Part shown: piece after piece, positions 49,492 through 57,864 of the stretch
How the letters are laid out: each line of letters starts with the position of its first letter
Position numbering within the stretch: the first letter of the stretch is position 1
Origin: Arthrobacter nitroguajacolicus_D
GTDB taxonomy: Bacteria; Actinomycetota; Actinomycetes; Actinomycetales; Micrococcaceae
Assembly: GCF_031455195.1 (NCBI RefSeq)
Contig: NZ_JAVDSH010000001.1
Location: 434,001-498,000 of the forward strand
DNA length: 64,000 bases
Direction: 5' to 3'
The notes under the pieces: model-generated
Seen by the model: the letters and a program-made list of their open reading frames with translations, nothing else
The model's database searches: none
Told to the model about the DNA's origin: nothing
Made by a program: the position numbers and the translations under genes

Positions 49492-50652
49492 ATGATGATC
49501 CGCAGGCTTCCCATCCTGGCCGTGGCAGCAGTCCTGTCACTTTCCGTCGCCTCGTGCAGCAGTTCGGCAGCTGGAACCTCAAACGCCCCCGACTCCGGCG
49601 TGTCCGAGAAAGCCCAACTGGCCCTCGAGAAGATCAAGGGCCAGGTGTTGAGCAAAGGCCCTAACGGCGAGACGCCGTCCCCGGCCTCCGTGGCCGACCT
49701 GACGCCCGAAGAAATCGAAAAGATCAAAGGCCTGAACGCCAAAGCAGCGATCGTGATGCACTACGGCGGTAATGACTGGGCCACGGCCCAAGTCAATGGA
49801 CTCAAGAGCGAACTCGACAAGCTCGGTATCAAGGTCATCGCCACGACGGACGCGAACTTCAAGCCGGACAAGCAGGTTTCGGACATCGAAACAGTCATGA
49901 CCCAAAACCCGGACGTGATCATCTCCATCCCCACAGACCCCGTAGCCACAGCTTCCGCATACAAGAAGGCAGCGGCCGCCGGCACGAAGCTCGTCTTCAT
50001 GGACAACGTCCCGCAGGGACTGACAGCCGGCAAGGATTACGTTTCGGTGGTCTCGGCTGACAACTACGGCAACGGAGTCGTGTCAGCCCACCAAATGGCG
50101 AAGGCGCTCGGTGGCAAGGGAAAGGTGGGGCTTGTCTACCACCAGGCCGACTTCTTCGTCACCAAACAACGCCATGAAGGATTCAAGGACACGATCACCA
50201 AGGAATACCCGGAGATCCAGATCGTGGAAGAGAAGGGTATCGCTGGCCCGGACTTTGCAGGAGACGCCCAGGCGGCTGCCAACGCAATGATCAGCAAATA
50301 TCCCGACTTGGCCGGAATCTGGGCCGTATGGGACGTCCCCGCGGAAGGCGTCATGGCCGCAGCGCGCGCCGCAGGCCGCCAGGATTTGAAGATCGCCACT
50401 GAGGACCTCGGAAAGAACGTGGCCATCGCCCTGGCCAAGAACGAACTCGTCGTCGGCCTCGGCGCCCAGGTCCCGTTCGACCAGGGTGTTACGGAAGCGC
50501 GGCTTGCAGCAGGGGCACTGATCGGTAAGGAAGCTCCGGCATACGTTGCACTGAGCGCCCTCCCCGTGGACCACTCCAACGTCCTCGAAGCATGGAAGCA
50601 GGTCTACCACGAGGACGCTCCCAAGGACATCCAAGAGTCCTACAAGCAATAG
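49492..50652 (+). CDS. Sugar ABC transporter substrate-binding lipoprotein
   Basis: A 386-residue periplasmic-binding-protein type I lipoprotein. It has a signal peptide with lipobox VASC (Cys22), a Ser/Gly/Asn-rich linker, and a RbsB/XylF-like sugar-binding domain (KAAIVMHYGGNDWATAQVNG; TQNPDVIISIPTDPVATASA; AGTKLVFMDNVPQGLTAG; GIWAVWDVPAEGVMAAARAA). Attached to the outer face of the membrane, it captures the sugar for the importer encoded by the next two genes. Start ATG 49492 (or 49495) after GGAG. Confidence 0.93.
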   Translation: MMIRRLPILAVAAVLSLSVASCSSSAAGTSNAPDSGVSEKAQLALEKIKGQVLSKGPNGETPSPASVADLTPEEIEKIKGLNAKAAIVMHYGGNDWATAQVNGLKSELDKLGIKVIATTDANFKPDKQVSDIETVMTQNPDVIISIPTDPVATASAYKKAAAAGTKLVFMDNVPQGLTAGKDYVSVVSADNYGNGVVSAHQMAKALGGKGKVGLVYHQADFFVTKQRHEGFKDTITKEYPEIQIVEEKGIAGPDFAGDAQAAANAMISKYPDLAGIWAVWDVPAEGVMAAARAAGRQDLKIATEDLGKNVAIALAKNELVVGLGAQVPFDQGVTEARLAAGALIGKEAPAYVALSALPVDHSNVLEAWKQVYHEDAPKDIQESYKQ

Positions 50653-50711
50653 CCAGACCCGACCGGTGCGGGGGCCCTTTACCCCCCGCACCGGCACCGA
50701 AAGGGCAGAAT

Positions 50712-52220
50712 ATGAACACCGCAGACAATGTCGTCCAGATGCGCTCCATCTCCAAGGGCTTCAACGGCGTCTCCGTCCTGAAGGATGTCGGCTTCGACGT
50801 ACGCAAAGGAGAGGTGCACGCACTGGCAGGCGGCAACGGGGCCGGCAAGTCCACGCTCATGAAGATCCTCCAAGGCGTATACCAGCCGGACGCCGGAGAG
50901 ATCCTCATTGGAGGCGAGCCGGCCGCCATCACGTCGATCCAGGACGCCAAGGCCGCGGGAATCGGAATGGTCTTCCAGGAATTCAGCCTCGTGCCGAGCC
51001 TGACTGTCGCGCAGAACATCTTCCTGGCCGCTGAACCACTCAGCCGGGGCGGCCTCATCGATGACCGTGCCGCGGTAAGGCGGGCCAATGAGGTCTTTGC
51101 CGAGATGGAGGTCGAAGTTGACGCCAGCGCGGAGGTCTCCCGGCTGGGCACGGCCTATTGGCAGCTGACTGAAATCGCCAAGGCCCTCTCGCAGAACGCC
51201 CAGGTGCTGATCATGGATGAACCCACGGCCAGCCTGGCCCGTCATGAGTGTGAAGCACTCTTCGAACTGATCGACCGGCTGAAGCAGCGGGGCATCTCAA
51301 TCATCTATATCTCCCACCGCATGGATGAGGTGTACAGGCTCGCGGACCGGATCACCATACTCCGGGACGGTCAACACCTCCTCACCAAGGCGCTCACCGA
51401 CGTTACTCCAGAACAGATCGTGGAAGGGATCGTGGGAAAGAAGGTCGAGGGCGAGCTCAGCTATCGTGCGCGGAATGCGGTGTCCCACGAGGTAGAGCCC
51501 TTGCTTGAAGTGCGGGACCTGAACGCGGGCCCGCGGGTGCGGAACGTATCGTTCGCACTCCGGCCCGGCGAGATCCTTGGGCTTGCAGGGCTCATGGGCA
51601 GTGGACGCACCGAGCTCGCACGCGCACTCTTTGGCATTGACAAACTGGACAGCGGACAGGTCCTCATCCGCGGCAAAGAGGTGACTCTATCCTCGCCGCA
51701 GCAGGCCATCAACGCAGGCGTCGCACTCATCCCGGAGGATCGCAGGGCTCAAGGCCTTGTCCTGGAGCACTCGGTCCAGGACAATCTGCTTCTGCCGTTG
51801 TTGGGGCAGATACGAAGTGGCGGGCTGCTGGACGGTGCCAAGGCCAAAGCGCTGTCCGCCTCACTGATCAAGCGCTTCGCAGTAAAAGTGGCTCACCCCC
51901 ATCGCCCGGTACGGCTGCTCTCCGGAGGCAACCAGCAAAAGGTCGTCATCGCAAAGTGGCTGGGTACGGACCCGGATATTTTGATTCTCGACGAGCCGAC
52001 GGCCGGAGTCGACATCGGCACCAAAAGCGAAATTCTGGACATGATCCGTGAGCTTGCCAGCGCTGGGAAAGCCGTCATCGTCATCTCCTCCGAATATCCG
52101 GAACTACTCGCGGTCAGCGACCGCGTCCTCGTCCTCAAGGACGGCTCAATCATCCGTGACATCCCCCGCAGCGCCATCGCTGACGAGGAATATCTCCAAC
52201 TTGCAGTCCAGGGAGTATGA
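50712..52220 (+). CDS. Sugar ABC transporter ATP-binding protein (RbsA/MglA-type, two ATPase domains)
   Basis: A 502-residue duplicated ATPase. The first half has Walker A GGNGAGKST and Walker B VLIMDEPTAS, but its signature reads LGTAYWQLTEIAKAL, unlike the usual LSxGxxQ. The second half has a degenerate P-loop GLMGSGRTE, as in RbsA/MglA, and a normal signature LLSGGNQQKV with LILDEPTAGVD. One degenerate composite site is typical of this class, although the first-half signature change is more than usual. It drives the permease encoded next (four-nt gap). Confidence 0.92.
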   Translation: MNTADNVVQMRSISKGFNGVSVLKDVGFDVRKGEVHALAGGNGAGKSTLMKILQGVYQPDAGEILIGGEPAAITSIQDAKAAGIGMVFQEFSLVPSLTVAQNIFLAAEPLSRGGLIDDRAAVRRANEVFAEMEVEVDASAEVSRLGTAYWQLTEIAKALSQNAQVLIMDEPTASLARHECEALFELIDRLKQRGISIIYISHRMDEVYRLADRITILRDGQHLLTKALTDVTPEQIVEGIVGKKVEGELSYRARNAVSHEVEPLLEVRDLNAGPRVRNVSFALRPGEILGLAGLMGSGRTELARALFGIDKLDSGQVLIRGKEVTLSSPQQAINAGVALIPEDRRAQGLVLEHSVQDNLLLPLLGQIRSGGLLDGAKAKALSASLIKRFAVKVAHPHRPVRLLSGGNQQKVVIAKWLGTDPDILILDEPTAGVDIGTKSEILDMIRELASAGKAVIVISSEYPELLAVSDRVLVLKDGSIIRDIPRSAIADEEYLQLAVQGV

Positions 52221-52223
52221 ACA

Positions 52224-53210
52224 GTGAGCAAGACAAACACCATCGCATCCCGGGATACCGGGGCTACCCGCACTTTAGGCACGTTTCTGAAGGAACTTGA
52301 CTGGCGACGCTACGTCATTTACATCGGCTTCGTCGTCGTCTTCCTTTTCTTCGCCGTCCTGTTGCGCGACCAAGGCTTCCTGTCGCCAAACAACCTTTTG
52401 AACATTTTCCGCCAGACAGCCACCATTACTGTCATCGCCGTAGGCATGACATACGTTATCGCGTGCGCCGAGATCGACCTGAGCGTGGGATCCGTCGCCG
52501 GCCTTTCCAGTGTCTGCACTGCGATGGCGCTCTCCCAGTGGGGCCTGGTTCCCGGCATCCTTGCCGGCCTCGCTGTCGGTCTCGTGGTCGGCTCCATCAA
52601 CGGTGCCCTCGTCAGCCTCCTCGGCATCCCTTCCTTCCTGGTGACGCTTGGCATGCTCGGAATAGCAGTCGGGGTCGCCCAGTGGATCACCGCCTCAGCC
52701 CCGCAGCCCATCCTGAACGATACGTTCAATACGGTCTTCGGATCGGGCAACTTTGGCCCTGTTCCGGGCCTTGTTGTCTGGAGCGCCATCTTCGTGGCCA
52801 TCGGCGCCGTCGTCCTCAACCGCACCAGGTTCGGCCGGCAGGTCCTGGCCACAGGCGGCAACCGCAACGCCGCTGACTTCACCGGAATCAACACCAAGCG
52901 CATCAAGTTCCAGGTGCTGCTGATTTCCGGGATGGTCGCGAGTGTTGCCGGCATGCTCTACGCCGGCCGCCTTCAGTCAGGCCGGTTCCAGTGGGGAGCC
53001 GGCGATGAGCTCTCCGCCATCGCTGCAGTCATTCTGGGCGGGACCAGCCTCTTCGGCGGTTTCGGTTCCATCATCGGAACACTTTTTGGCGCCCTTCTGA
53101 TTGGCCTGATCAACAACGGCCTGATCCTGGCGGGACTCGACAGCAGCCAGCAGCAGGTTGTCCGCGGCGCAATCATTATCCTCGCCGTCGCCCTTGCCCG
53201 GAAGAAGTAA
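52224..53210 (+). CDS. Sugar ABC transporter permease (RbsC-like)
   Basis: A 328-residue membrane protein with about 9-10 helices of the branched-chain/ribose permease family. Visible: TVIAVGMTYVIACAEIDLSVGSVAGL (the DLSVG motif of RbsC-like permeases), GALVSLLGIPSFLVTLGMLG, FGRQVLATGGNRNAADFTGI and GGTSLFGGFGSIIGTLFGAL. GTG start at 52224 with GGGAG eight nt upstream. It forms the importer channel for the sugar bound by the lipoprotein. Confidence 0.92.
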   Translation: MSKTNTIASRDTGATRTLGTFLKELDWRRYVIYIGFVVVFLFFAVLLRDQGFLSPNNLLNIFRQTATITVIAVGMTYVIACAEIDLSVGSVAGLSSVCTAMALSQWGLVPGILAGLAVGLVVGSINGALVSLLGIPSFLVTLGMLGIAVGVAQWITASAPQPILNDTFNTVFGSGNFGPVPGLVVWSAIFVAIGAVVLNRTRFGRQVLATGGNRNAADFTGINTKRIKFQVLLISGMVASVAGMLYAGRLQSGRFQWGAGDELSAIAAVILGGTSLFGGFGSIIGTLFGALLIGLINNGLILAGLDSSQQQVVRGAIIILAVALARKK

Positions 53211-53216
53211 CGGTCC

Positions 53217-54371
53217 ATGTCTTCCACTCCACGCGCCGGGATCATCGGCACCGGCTTCATGGGTGCCGTCCACTCCCACGCGGTACGCGCGGCGGGGAGC
53301 ACCATCAGTGCAGTTGCCGCCAGCAGCCGGGCCGCCGCCGAGGCGGCAACCGGACGGTTGGGTGCCATGGCCGCGGCTGAAAGCCCTGAGGCGCTGATCG
53401 CACGGGACGACGTCGACGTCGTCCATATCTGCACTCCGAATTCCACCCACGCGGACCTGGCACGCAAGGCCATTGCGGCAGGCAAAGCCGTTATCTGCGA
53501 GAAACCTCTGGCTACCAGATTCGAGGATGCCAGCGAACTGACCCGCCTCGCAGACCAGGCAGGCGTCGTCACGGCAGTGCCCTTCGTCTACCGGTTTTAT
53601 CCGGCTGTCCGAGAGGCACGAGACCGCATTCTCGACGGCGGGGCAGGCCGCCTTTGGCTGTTGCACGGCTCCTATCTCCAGGACTGGCTGGCAGGTGCCG
53701 ACGCGACGAACTGGCGGGTTGACCCCAAGCTAGGCGGAGGGTCCAGGGCATTTGGCGATATCGGCGTGCACTGGTGCGACCTGATGGAGTTCACCACGGG
53801 ACATCGAATCACCAGGATCATGGCAAGGACGGGCCGCGCCTATGACAAGCGCGAAACCCGGGGACAGCTGTCCGCCGTTGCCACCGAGGACGGCGCAACC
53901 CTCCTGTTCGATACGGACAAGGGTGCCACAGGTTCGCTGGTGGTCAGTCAGGTCAGCCCTGGCAGGAAAAACCGCCTGTGGTTCTCGTTCGACGGAACTG
54001 AAGCATCGTTCAGCTTCAACCAGGAATCACCGGACACCCTGCACATAGGTCGCACTGATTCCACCTCCTCCGTCCCCGTGGGGCCGCAGACCCTGACCAC
54101 CCCCGGCGGCCGGCACTACGCCAAGCTTCCAGCAGGTCATCCCCAGGGATACCAGGACAGTTTCAACGCTTTCGTCGCAGACGCCTATGCCGCTGTTCGG
54201 GGTCAGAAGCCCGAGGGCCTCCCCACCTTCCACGACGGCCTGCGGGCAGCACTCCTGACTGAGGCCGTCGTCACCTCCGCGCGGGAAGAGTCGTGGATCG
54301 ACCTTCGCGTCCCTGACAGCCCGCTCGAATCTCCCATGCCTTCCCCTGCACTCGAAAGGACCATGCAATGA
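53217..54371 (+). CDS. Gfo/Idh/MocA-family sugar oxidoreductase 1
   Basis: A 384-residue NAD(P)-dependent dehydrogenase: Rossmann motif IIGTGFMGAVHS (residues 9-20), VHICTPNSTHADLARKAI, the EKP motif (Lys96), and the catalytic GDIGVHWCDL (Asp181, His185). In a levoglucosan-type pathway this is the best candidate for the enzyme that reduces the 3-keto sugar back to glucose (LgdC role), since the second oxidoreductase in the operon resembles levoglucosan dehydrogenase. That assignment is inference. Its stop overlaps the isomerase start (ATGA). Confidence 0.88.
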   Translation: MSSTPRAGIIGTGFMGAVHSHAVRAAGSTISAVAASSRAAAEAATGRLGAMAAAESPEALIARDDVDVVHICTPNSTHADLARKAIAAGKAVICEKPLATRFEDASELTRLADQAGVVTAVPFVYRFYPAVREARDRILDGGAGRLWLLHGSYLQDWLAGADATNWRVDPKLGGGSRAFGDIGVHWCDLMEFTTGHRITRIMARTGRAYDKRETRGQLSAVATEDGATLLFDTDKGATGSLVVSQVSPGRKNRLWFSFDGTEASFSFNQESPDTLHIGRTDSTSSVPVGPQTLTTPGGRHYAKLPAGHPQGYQDSFNAFVADAYAAVRGQKPEGLPTFHDGLRAALLTEAVVTSAREESWIDLRVPDSPLESPMPSPALERTMQ

Positions 54372-55183
54372 AGCTCGGATATTGTTCCATCACTTGGGGC
54401 GGCGTCGTCGGTCACGCCCAAGGCGTGACGAGCGTCAAAGACCTCTTTTACCTGACCCATGGATCAATGCGGGATGCCGTCAAGGACATCGCTTCGGTCG
54501 GATACCAGGGTGTTGAGATGTTCGACGGCAACCTCGCAGAGTACGCCGACAAGCCTGAGGAGCTGAAGGAGATCCTCAGCAGTAACGGTGTGGCATTGAC
54601 CAGCGTCTACACCGGGGCGAATTTCATCTACACCGATATCCTCCCTGATGAGATGCACCGGCTCTACACTGCAGCGGAATTGGCTGCGAACTTTGGGGCT
54701 GAACGGCTGGTCGTTGGGGGCGGAGCGCGGCGTGCGGCCGGGAGCACGGACCAGGACTACCACCGCTTGGGCCACGCGCTGGACCGGGTTGCCGACATTG
54801 CCGAAAGCTTTGGCCTATCGGCAAGCTACCACCCCCATTTGAGCACGATCGTGGAGAGCCCCGACGAGTTGGACCGGCTCATGCCCCTCACCAGGATCGG
54901 CTTCTGCCCGGACACCGCACATCTCGCAGCTGGTGGTGCGGACCCGGCCGCGGTCATCCGGAAATATGCCGACAGAATCCAGCACGTTCACCTCAAGGAC
55001 TTCCAGCGGGACCCGTTCACTTTCCTGCCACTCGGCGAAGGCGAACTCGATTTCCCGGACATCATCGCCGCTATCCGGGAAAGCGGATACGACAGCTGGC
55101 TCATGGTCGAACTGGACAACTACGACGGCGACCCCCGGGTAGCGGCCGAACTCAGCAAAAAGTACCTCGAGAAGCTCCTCTAA
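54368..55183 (+). CDS. Sugar phosphate isomerase/epimerase family protein (TIM barrel)
   Basis: A 271-residue xylose-isomerase-like TIM-barrel enzyme. Metal-site residues: Glu50 region (GVEMFDGN), SYHPHLSTIVES, FCPDTAHLAAGG, IQHVHLKDFQ and MVELDNYDGD. Relatives include IolE and the LgdB enzymes that perform elimination or hydration on 3-keto-levoglucosan; the family also contains plain isomerases. Only one such gene is present here, whereas the pathway described in Bacillus smithii uses two. Translation is coupled to the upstream oxidoreductase gene. Confidence 0.85.
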   Translation: MKLGYCSITWGGVVGHAQGVTSVKDLFYLTHGSMRDAVKDIASVGYQGVEMFDGNLAEYADKPEELKEILSSNGVALTSVYTGANFIYTDILPDEMHRLYTAAELAANFGAERLVVGGGARRAAGSTDQDYHRLGHALDRVADIAESFGLSASYHPHLSTIVESPDELDRLMPLTRIGFCPDTAHLAAGGADPAAVIRKYADRIQHVHLKDFQRDPFTFLPLGEGELDFPDIIAAIRESGYDSWLMVELDNYDGDPRVAAELSKKYLEKLL

Positions 55184-55253
55184 CCAACCTCATGACCAGT
55201 GGGGAAGCCTTCATCGGCGCTACCCCCAAACTTCCGGAAGGAAAAGGATCCAC

Positions 55254-56426
55254 ATGCAGAACCTCAATGTCGGCCTCATCGGCGGAGGGTTCATGGGCAA
55301 AGCCCACTCCCTCGCCTACGCCGCTATGCCCATGTTCTTTTGGCCCGCCCCGGCTCTGCCGGTTCGCAAAGTCATCGCGGAGGCCACTCCAGAGCTCGCC
55401 GACGAGGCGGCCCGTCGATTCGGCTTCGAAACCTCCACTTCAGACTGGCGCAGCATCATCGACGATCCGGATATCCACGTCGTCGACATCGCCACACCCA
55501 ACCACCTCCACGCGGAAATCGCCATCGCGGCCGCCGAAGCAGGCAAACATATCATCTGCGAAAAACCGCTCGCCCGCACCGGCGAAGAGTCCAAAGCCAT
55601 GTACGAGGCCGTCAAGGACAAGGACATTGTCCACATGGTCGCCTTCAACTACCGGCGCACCCCCGCCGTGGCGCTGGCGAAGAAGTACATCGAAGAAGGG
55701 TCCATCGGCCAAATCCTCAGTTTCCGCGGAACGTATCTGCAGGACTGGAGTGCCGACCCGAACTCCCCCCTTTCATGGCGCTTCCAGAAATCCATCGCCG
55801 GTTCCGGTGCCCTTGGCGACATTGCAACCCACGTCATAGACATGGCCCGCTACCTCGTTGGGGAGTTCAGCGCCGTCAACGCCGTCCTCTCGACGTGGAT
55901 CCCTGAGCGTCCGCTGCAGTCCGGCGGCGCCGACGCACTCGGCACGGTTCGGGGTGGGGAAGGTCCACGCGGCCAGGTTGATGTCGACGACGAAGTAATG
56001 ACCATGATCCGTTTTGCCAACGGAGCGGTCGGATCCGTCGAAGCGACTCGAAACGCGCACGGAAGGAACAACTACATCACCTTCGAGATCCACGGCACGG
56101 AAGGCAGCATTGTCTTCAACTACGAGCGCCGCGACGAGTTGCAGGTGTGCTTCGCTTCAGACCAAGCAGACCGTCGTGGATTCCGGACCGTTTACACCGG
56201 CCCGGCTCATCCTTACGGTGACGGCCTTTGGCCCATCCCGGCCCTGGGCATTGGTTACGGGGAAACGAAGATTATCGAGGCCTATGACTTCTTCAAGGCC
56301 ATCGCCGAAGGCGGGACTGTGAACCCCAACTTCGCCGACGGCTATCAAGTGGCCCTCATCGACGACGCCATCGTCGAATCAGCAGCAAAAGAATCATGGG
56401 TGGAAGTTCCACAGATCACCGCGTGA
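55254..56426 (+). CDS. Gfo/Idh/MocA oxidoreductase 2, probable levoglucosan dehydrogenase
   Basis: A 390-residue NAD-dependent sugar dehydrogenase: Rossmann motif VGLIGGGFMGKAHS, DIATPNHLHAEIAI, the EKP motif with Lys104, and GDIATHVIDMARY with Asp189 and His193. Length and sequence closely resemble what I recall of levoglucosan dehydrogenase from Pseudarthrobacter phenanthrenivorans (C3 oxidation of levoglucosan). No alignment was run, so the substrate is a strong suggestion, not proven. The ribosome site is AAGGA. The neighbouring importer, isomerase family enzyme, second oxidoreductase and LacI regulator are consistent with use of an anhydrosugar. Confidence 0.82.
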   Translation: MQNLNVGLIGGGFMGKAHSLAYAAMPMFFWPAPALPVRKVIAEATPELADEAARRFGFETSTSDWRSIIDDPDIHVVDIATPNHLHAEIAIAAAEAGKHIICEKPLARTGEESKAMYEAVKDKDIVHMVAFNYRRTPAVALAKKYIEEGSIGQILSFRGTYLQDWSADPNSPLSWRFQKSIAGSGALGDIATHVIDMARYLVGEFSAVNAVLSTWIPERPLQSGGADALGTVRGGEGPRGQVDVDDEVMTMIRFANGAVGSVEATRNAHGRNNYITFEIHGTEGSIVFNYERRDELQVCFASDQADRRGFRTVYTGPAHPYGDGLWPIPALGIGYGETKIIEAYDFFKAIAEGGTVNPNFADGYQVALIDDAIVESAAKESWVEVPQITA

Positions 56427-56491
56427 TCCAGTCCGGGAGGGACGGGGAAGGCCCCGTCCCTCCCACCCCTTGGACGATTCAGGAAGATAGG

Positions 56492-56839
56492 ATGCTCCAT
56501 CCCATGCCAACGCACGAAAGGGCCACAGAAGTGTGGCTCAAGCCGGTTTTCATCGCCAAAGCAGGGCGTGCAGCCGAACTTCAGGAAGCCCTCCGCTCAT
56601 TGCAGACCCTCAGCCGAAATGACCCGGGATGCCTGGAGTACACCGTTTTCGCTGACGGGGAGCGCCCGGGCACCTTCGTGCTCTTTGAGGGGTGGGCCCG
56701 TCAGGAGGACCTTGAAGCCCACAACCAGGAAGTCCACGTCAGGGCTTTCGTGGAAGCGGTGAAGCCGTTGCTGGCCACGCCGTTCTCCGTCACTCCCCTT
56801 ACTCCCCTCCTCGGCGCACCGCCTGTGCTGCCCGAATGA
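56492..56839 (+). CDS. Antibiotic biosynthesis monooxygenase (ABM)-domain protein
   Basis: A 115-residue small ferredoxin-like-fold protein: VWLKPVFIAKAGRAAELQEA, NDPGCLEYTVFADGERPGTF, VLFEGWARQEDLEAHNQEVH. This is the ABM/YgiN-like fold, seen in quinol monooxygenases and in small proteins of sugar operons with unclear role. Start ATG 56492 has AGGAAG five nt upstream; ATG 56504 is an alternative. Its stop overlaps the fliG start (ATGA). Confidence 0.85.
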   Translation: MLHPMPTHERATEVWLKPVFIAKAGRAAELQEALRSLQTLSRNDPGCLEYTVFADGERPGTFVLFEGWARQEDLEAHNQEVHVRAFVEAVKPLLATPFSVTPLTPLLGAPPVLPE

Positions 56840-57864
56840 CCGTGGAAGCTCTTGCTTCCACGGCTCTTAACGGTGCACAAAAAGTTGCCGTCGTGCTCAT
56901 GCAAGTCAGCCCAATCAGCGCCGCGTCCCTTCTTGCACAGTTTTCAGAATCCGAGGCTGAAGAGATCGCCGCAGAGATAGTTCGACTCCGCAGTGTCAGT
57001 TCTTCCGTGGCGAACACGGTGATAAACGAGTTCCACGCCCATATCGCCGGTGGGCACCGCACCTCCCGGGGCGGTCATGACTTCGCAGCAGACCTGCTGG
57101 AGGCGTCCTTTGGCGCTGATAAGGCTGCAGGTCTCATGGAACGGCTCAACTCCAGCCTCGCAGGAAAGTCCTTCGACTTCCTGGAACCAATATCCCCTGA
57201 GCAGATCGTCGCTCTTATCGACGGTGAGCTCCCACAAACCATGGCCTTGGTGCTCACCCATTTGAGGGCCAGCAAAGCCTCGTTGGTGCTTGCCGGGCTC
57301 GACGACGGACAGGCCAGCGAAGTGGCGCTTTGTATCGCCACGATGGGACCTGTGGCTCCGGAGGTTGTTTCGGTAGTTGCCGAGGTACTCAAACAACGTG
57401 CCGGATCAGTAGCCTCGCCAGGGGCGTCCAGCGACAAGGTCGGGGGCATCCAACCCCTGGTGGACATCATCACCAGAGCTGACAACAAGACGGAGCGCTC
57501 GGTTCTGGAGGGCTTGGATTCCCTCGATCCTGAACTCGCCGGTGAGGTCCGCGCCCAAATGCTGACTTTCAAGGACGTTCTCCGGCTCGAACGACGGGAT
57601 CTCCAGCGGATTCTGCGCAACATCAGCCCGAAGGTCCTGGGGACGGCACTTAAGGGTGCCTCAGCGGTGCTGCTCGAAACTGTCCGGAGCAACATCTCGG
57701 ATCGGAACAAGGAGATCCTGGAATTCGAAATGGCCAATTCCGGGCCGCTCCGGGCTTCGCAAGTAGAAGAGGCACGTGCCCTGATAGTGCGTTCCATCCG
57801 CGAAGGAACCGCGAACGGCTCAATCGTCATACACCGCGCCGACGACGAGGACTACATTGACTGA
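56836..57864 (+). CDS. fliG: FliG-like flagellar motor switch protein, orphan
   Basis: A 342-residue protein with all three FliG domains. N-terminal: LNGAQKVAVVLMQVSP and SEAEEIAAEIVRLR; middle: PEQIVALIDGELPQTMALVL with the EHPQT-like GELPQT; C-terminal: MLTFKDVLRLERRDLQRILR and LGTALKGASAVLLETVRSNI, ending GPLRASQVEEARALIVRSIR. FliG couples the flagellar stator to rotation through its C-terminal charged face. No other flagellar gene is in the window, although fliG normally sits beside fliF and fliH. The start overlaps the ABM stop, and a perfect hairpin covers the first eight codons, so expression or start choice may be unusual. It overlaps the following sensor kinase frame by eight nt. Confidence 0.85.
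   Translation: MTVEALASTALNGAQKVAVVLMQVSPISAASLLAQFSESEAEEIAAEIVRLRSVSSSVANTVINEFHAHIAGGHRTSRGGHDFAADLLEASFGADKAAGLMERLNSSLAGKSFDFLEPISPEQIVALIDGELPQTMALVLTHLRASKASLVLAGLDDGQASEVALCIATMGPVAPEVVSVVAEVLKQRAGSVASPGASSDKVGGIQPLVDIITRADNKTERSVLEGLDSLDPELAGEVRAQMLTFKDVLRLERRDLQRILRNISPKVLGTALKGASAVLLETVRSNISDRNKEILEFEMANSGPLRASQVEEARALIVRSIREGTANGSIVIHRADDEDYID
56840..56863 (+). terminator. Hairpin on the fliG start, possibly a terminator of the sugar operon
   Basis: Perfect 10-bp arms CCGTGGAAGC (56840-56849) and GCTTCCACGG (56854-56863) with a four-nt loop TCTT. It begins immediately after the ABM stop codon and lies over the fliG start region. It could end the LacI-controlled transcript or hide the fliG ribosome-binding region. 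Confidence 0.6.
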
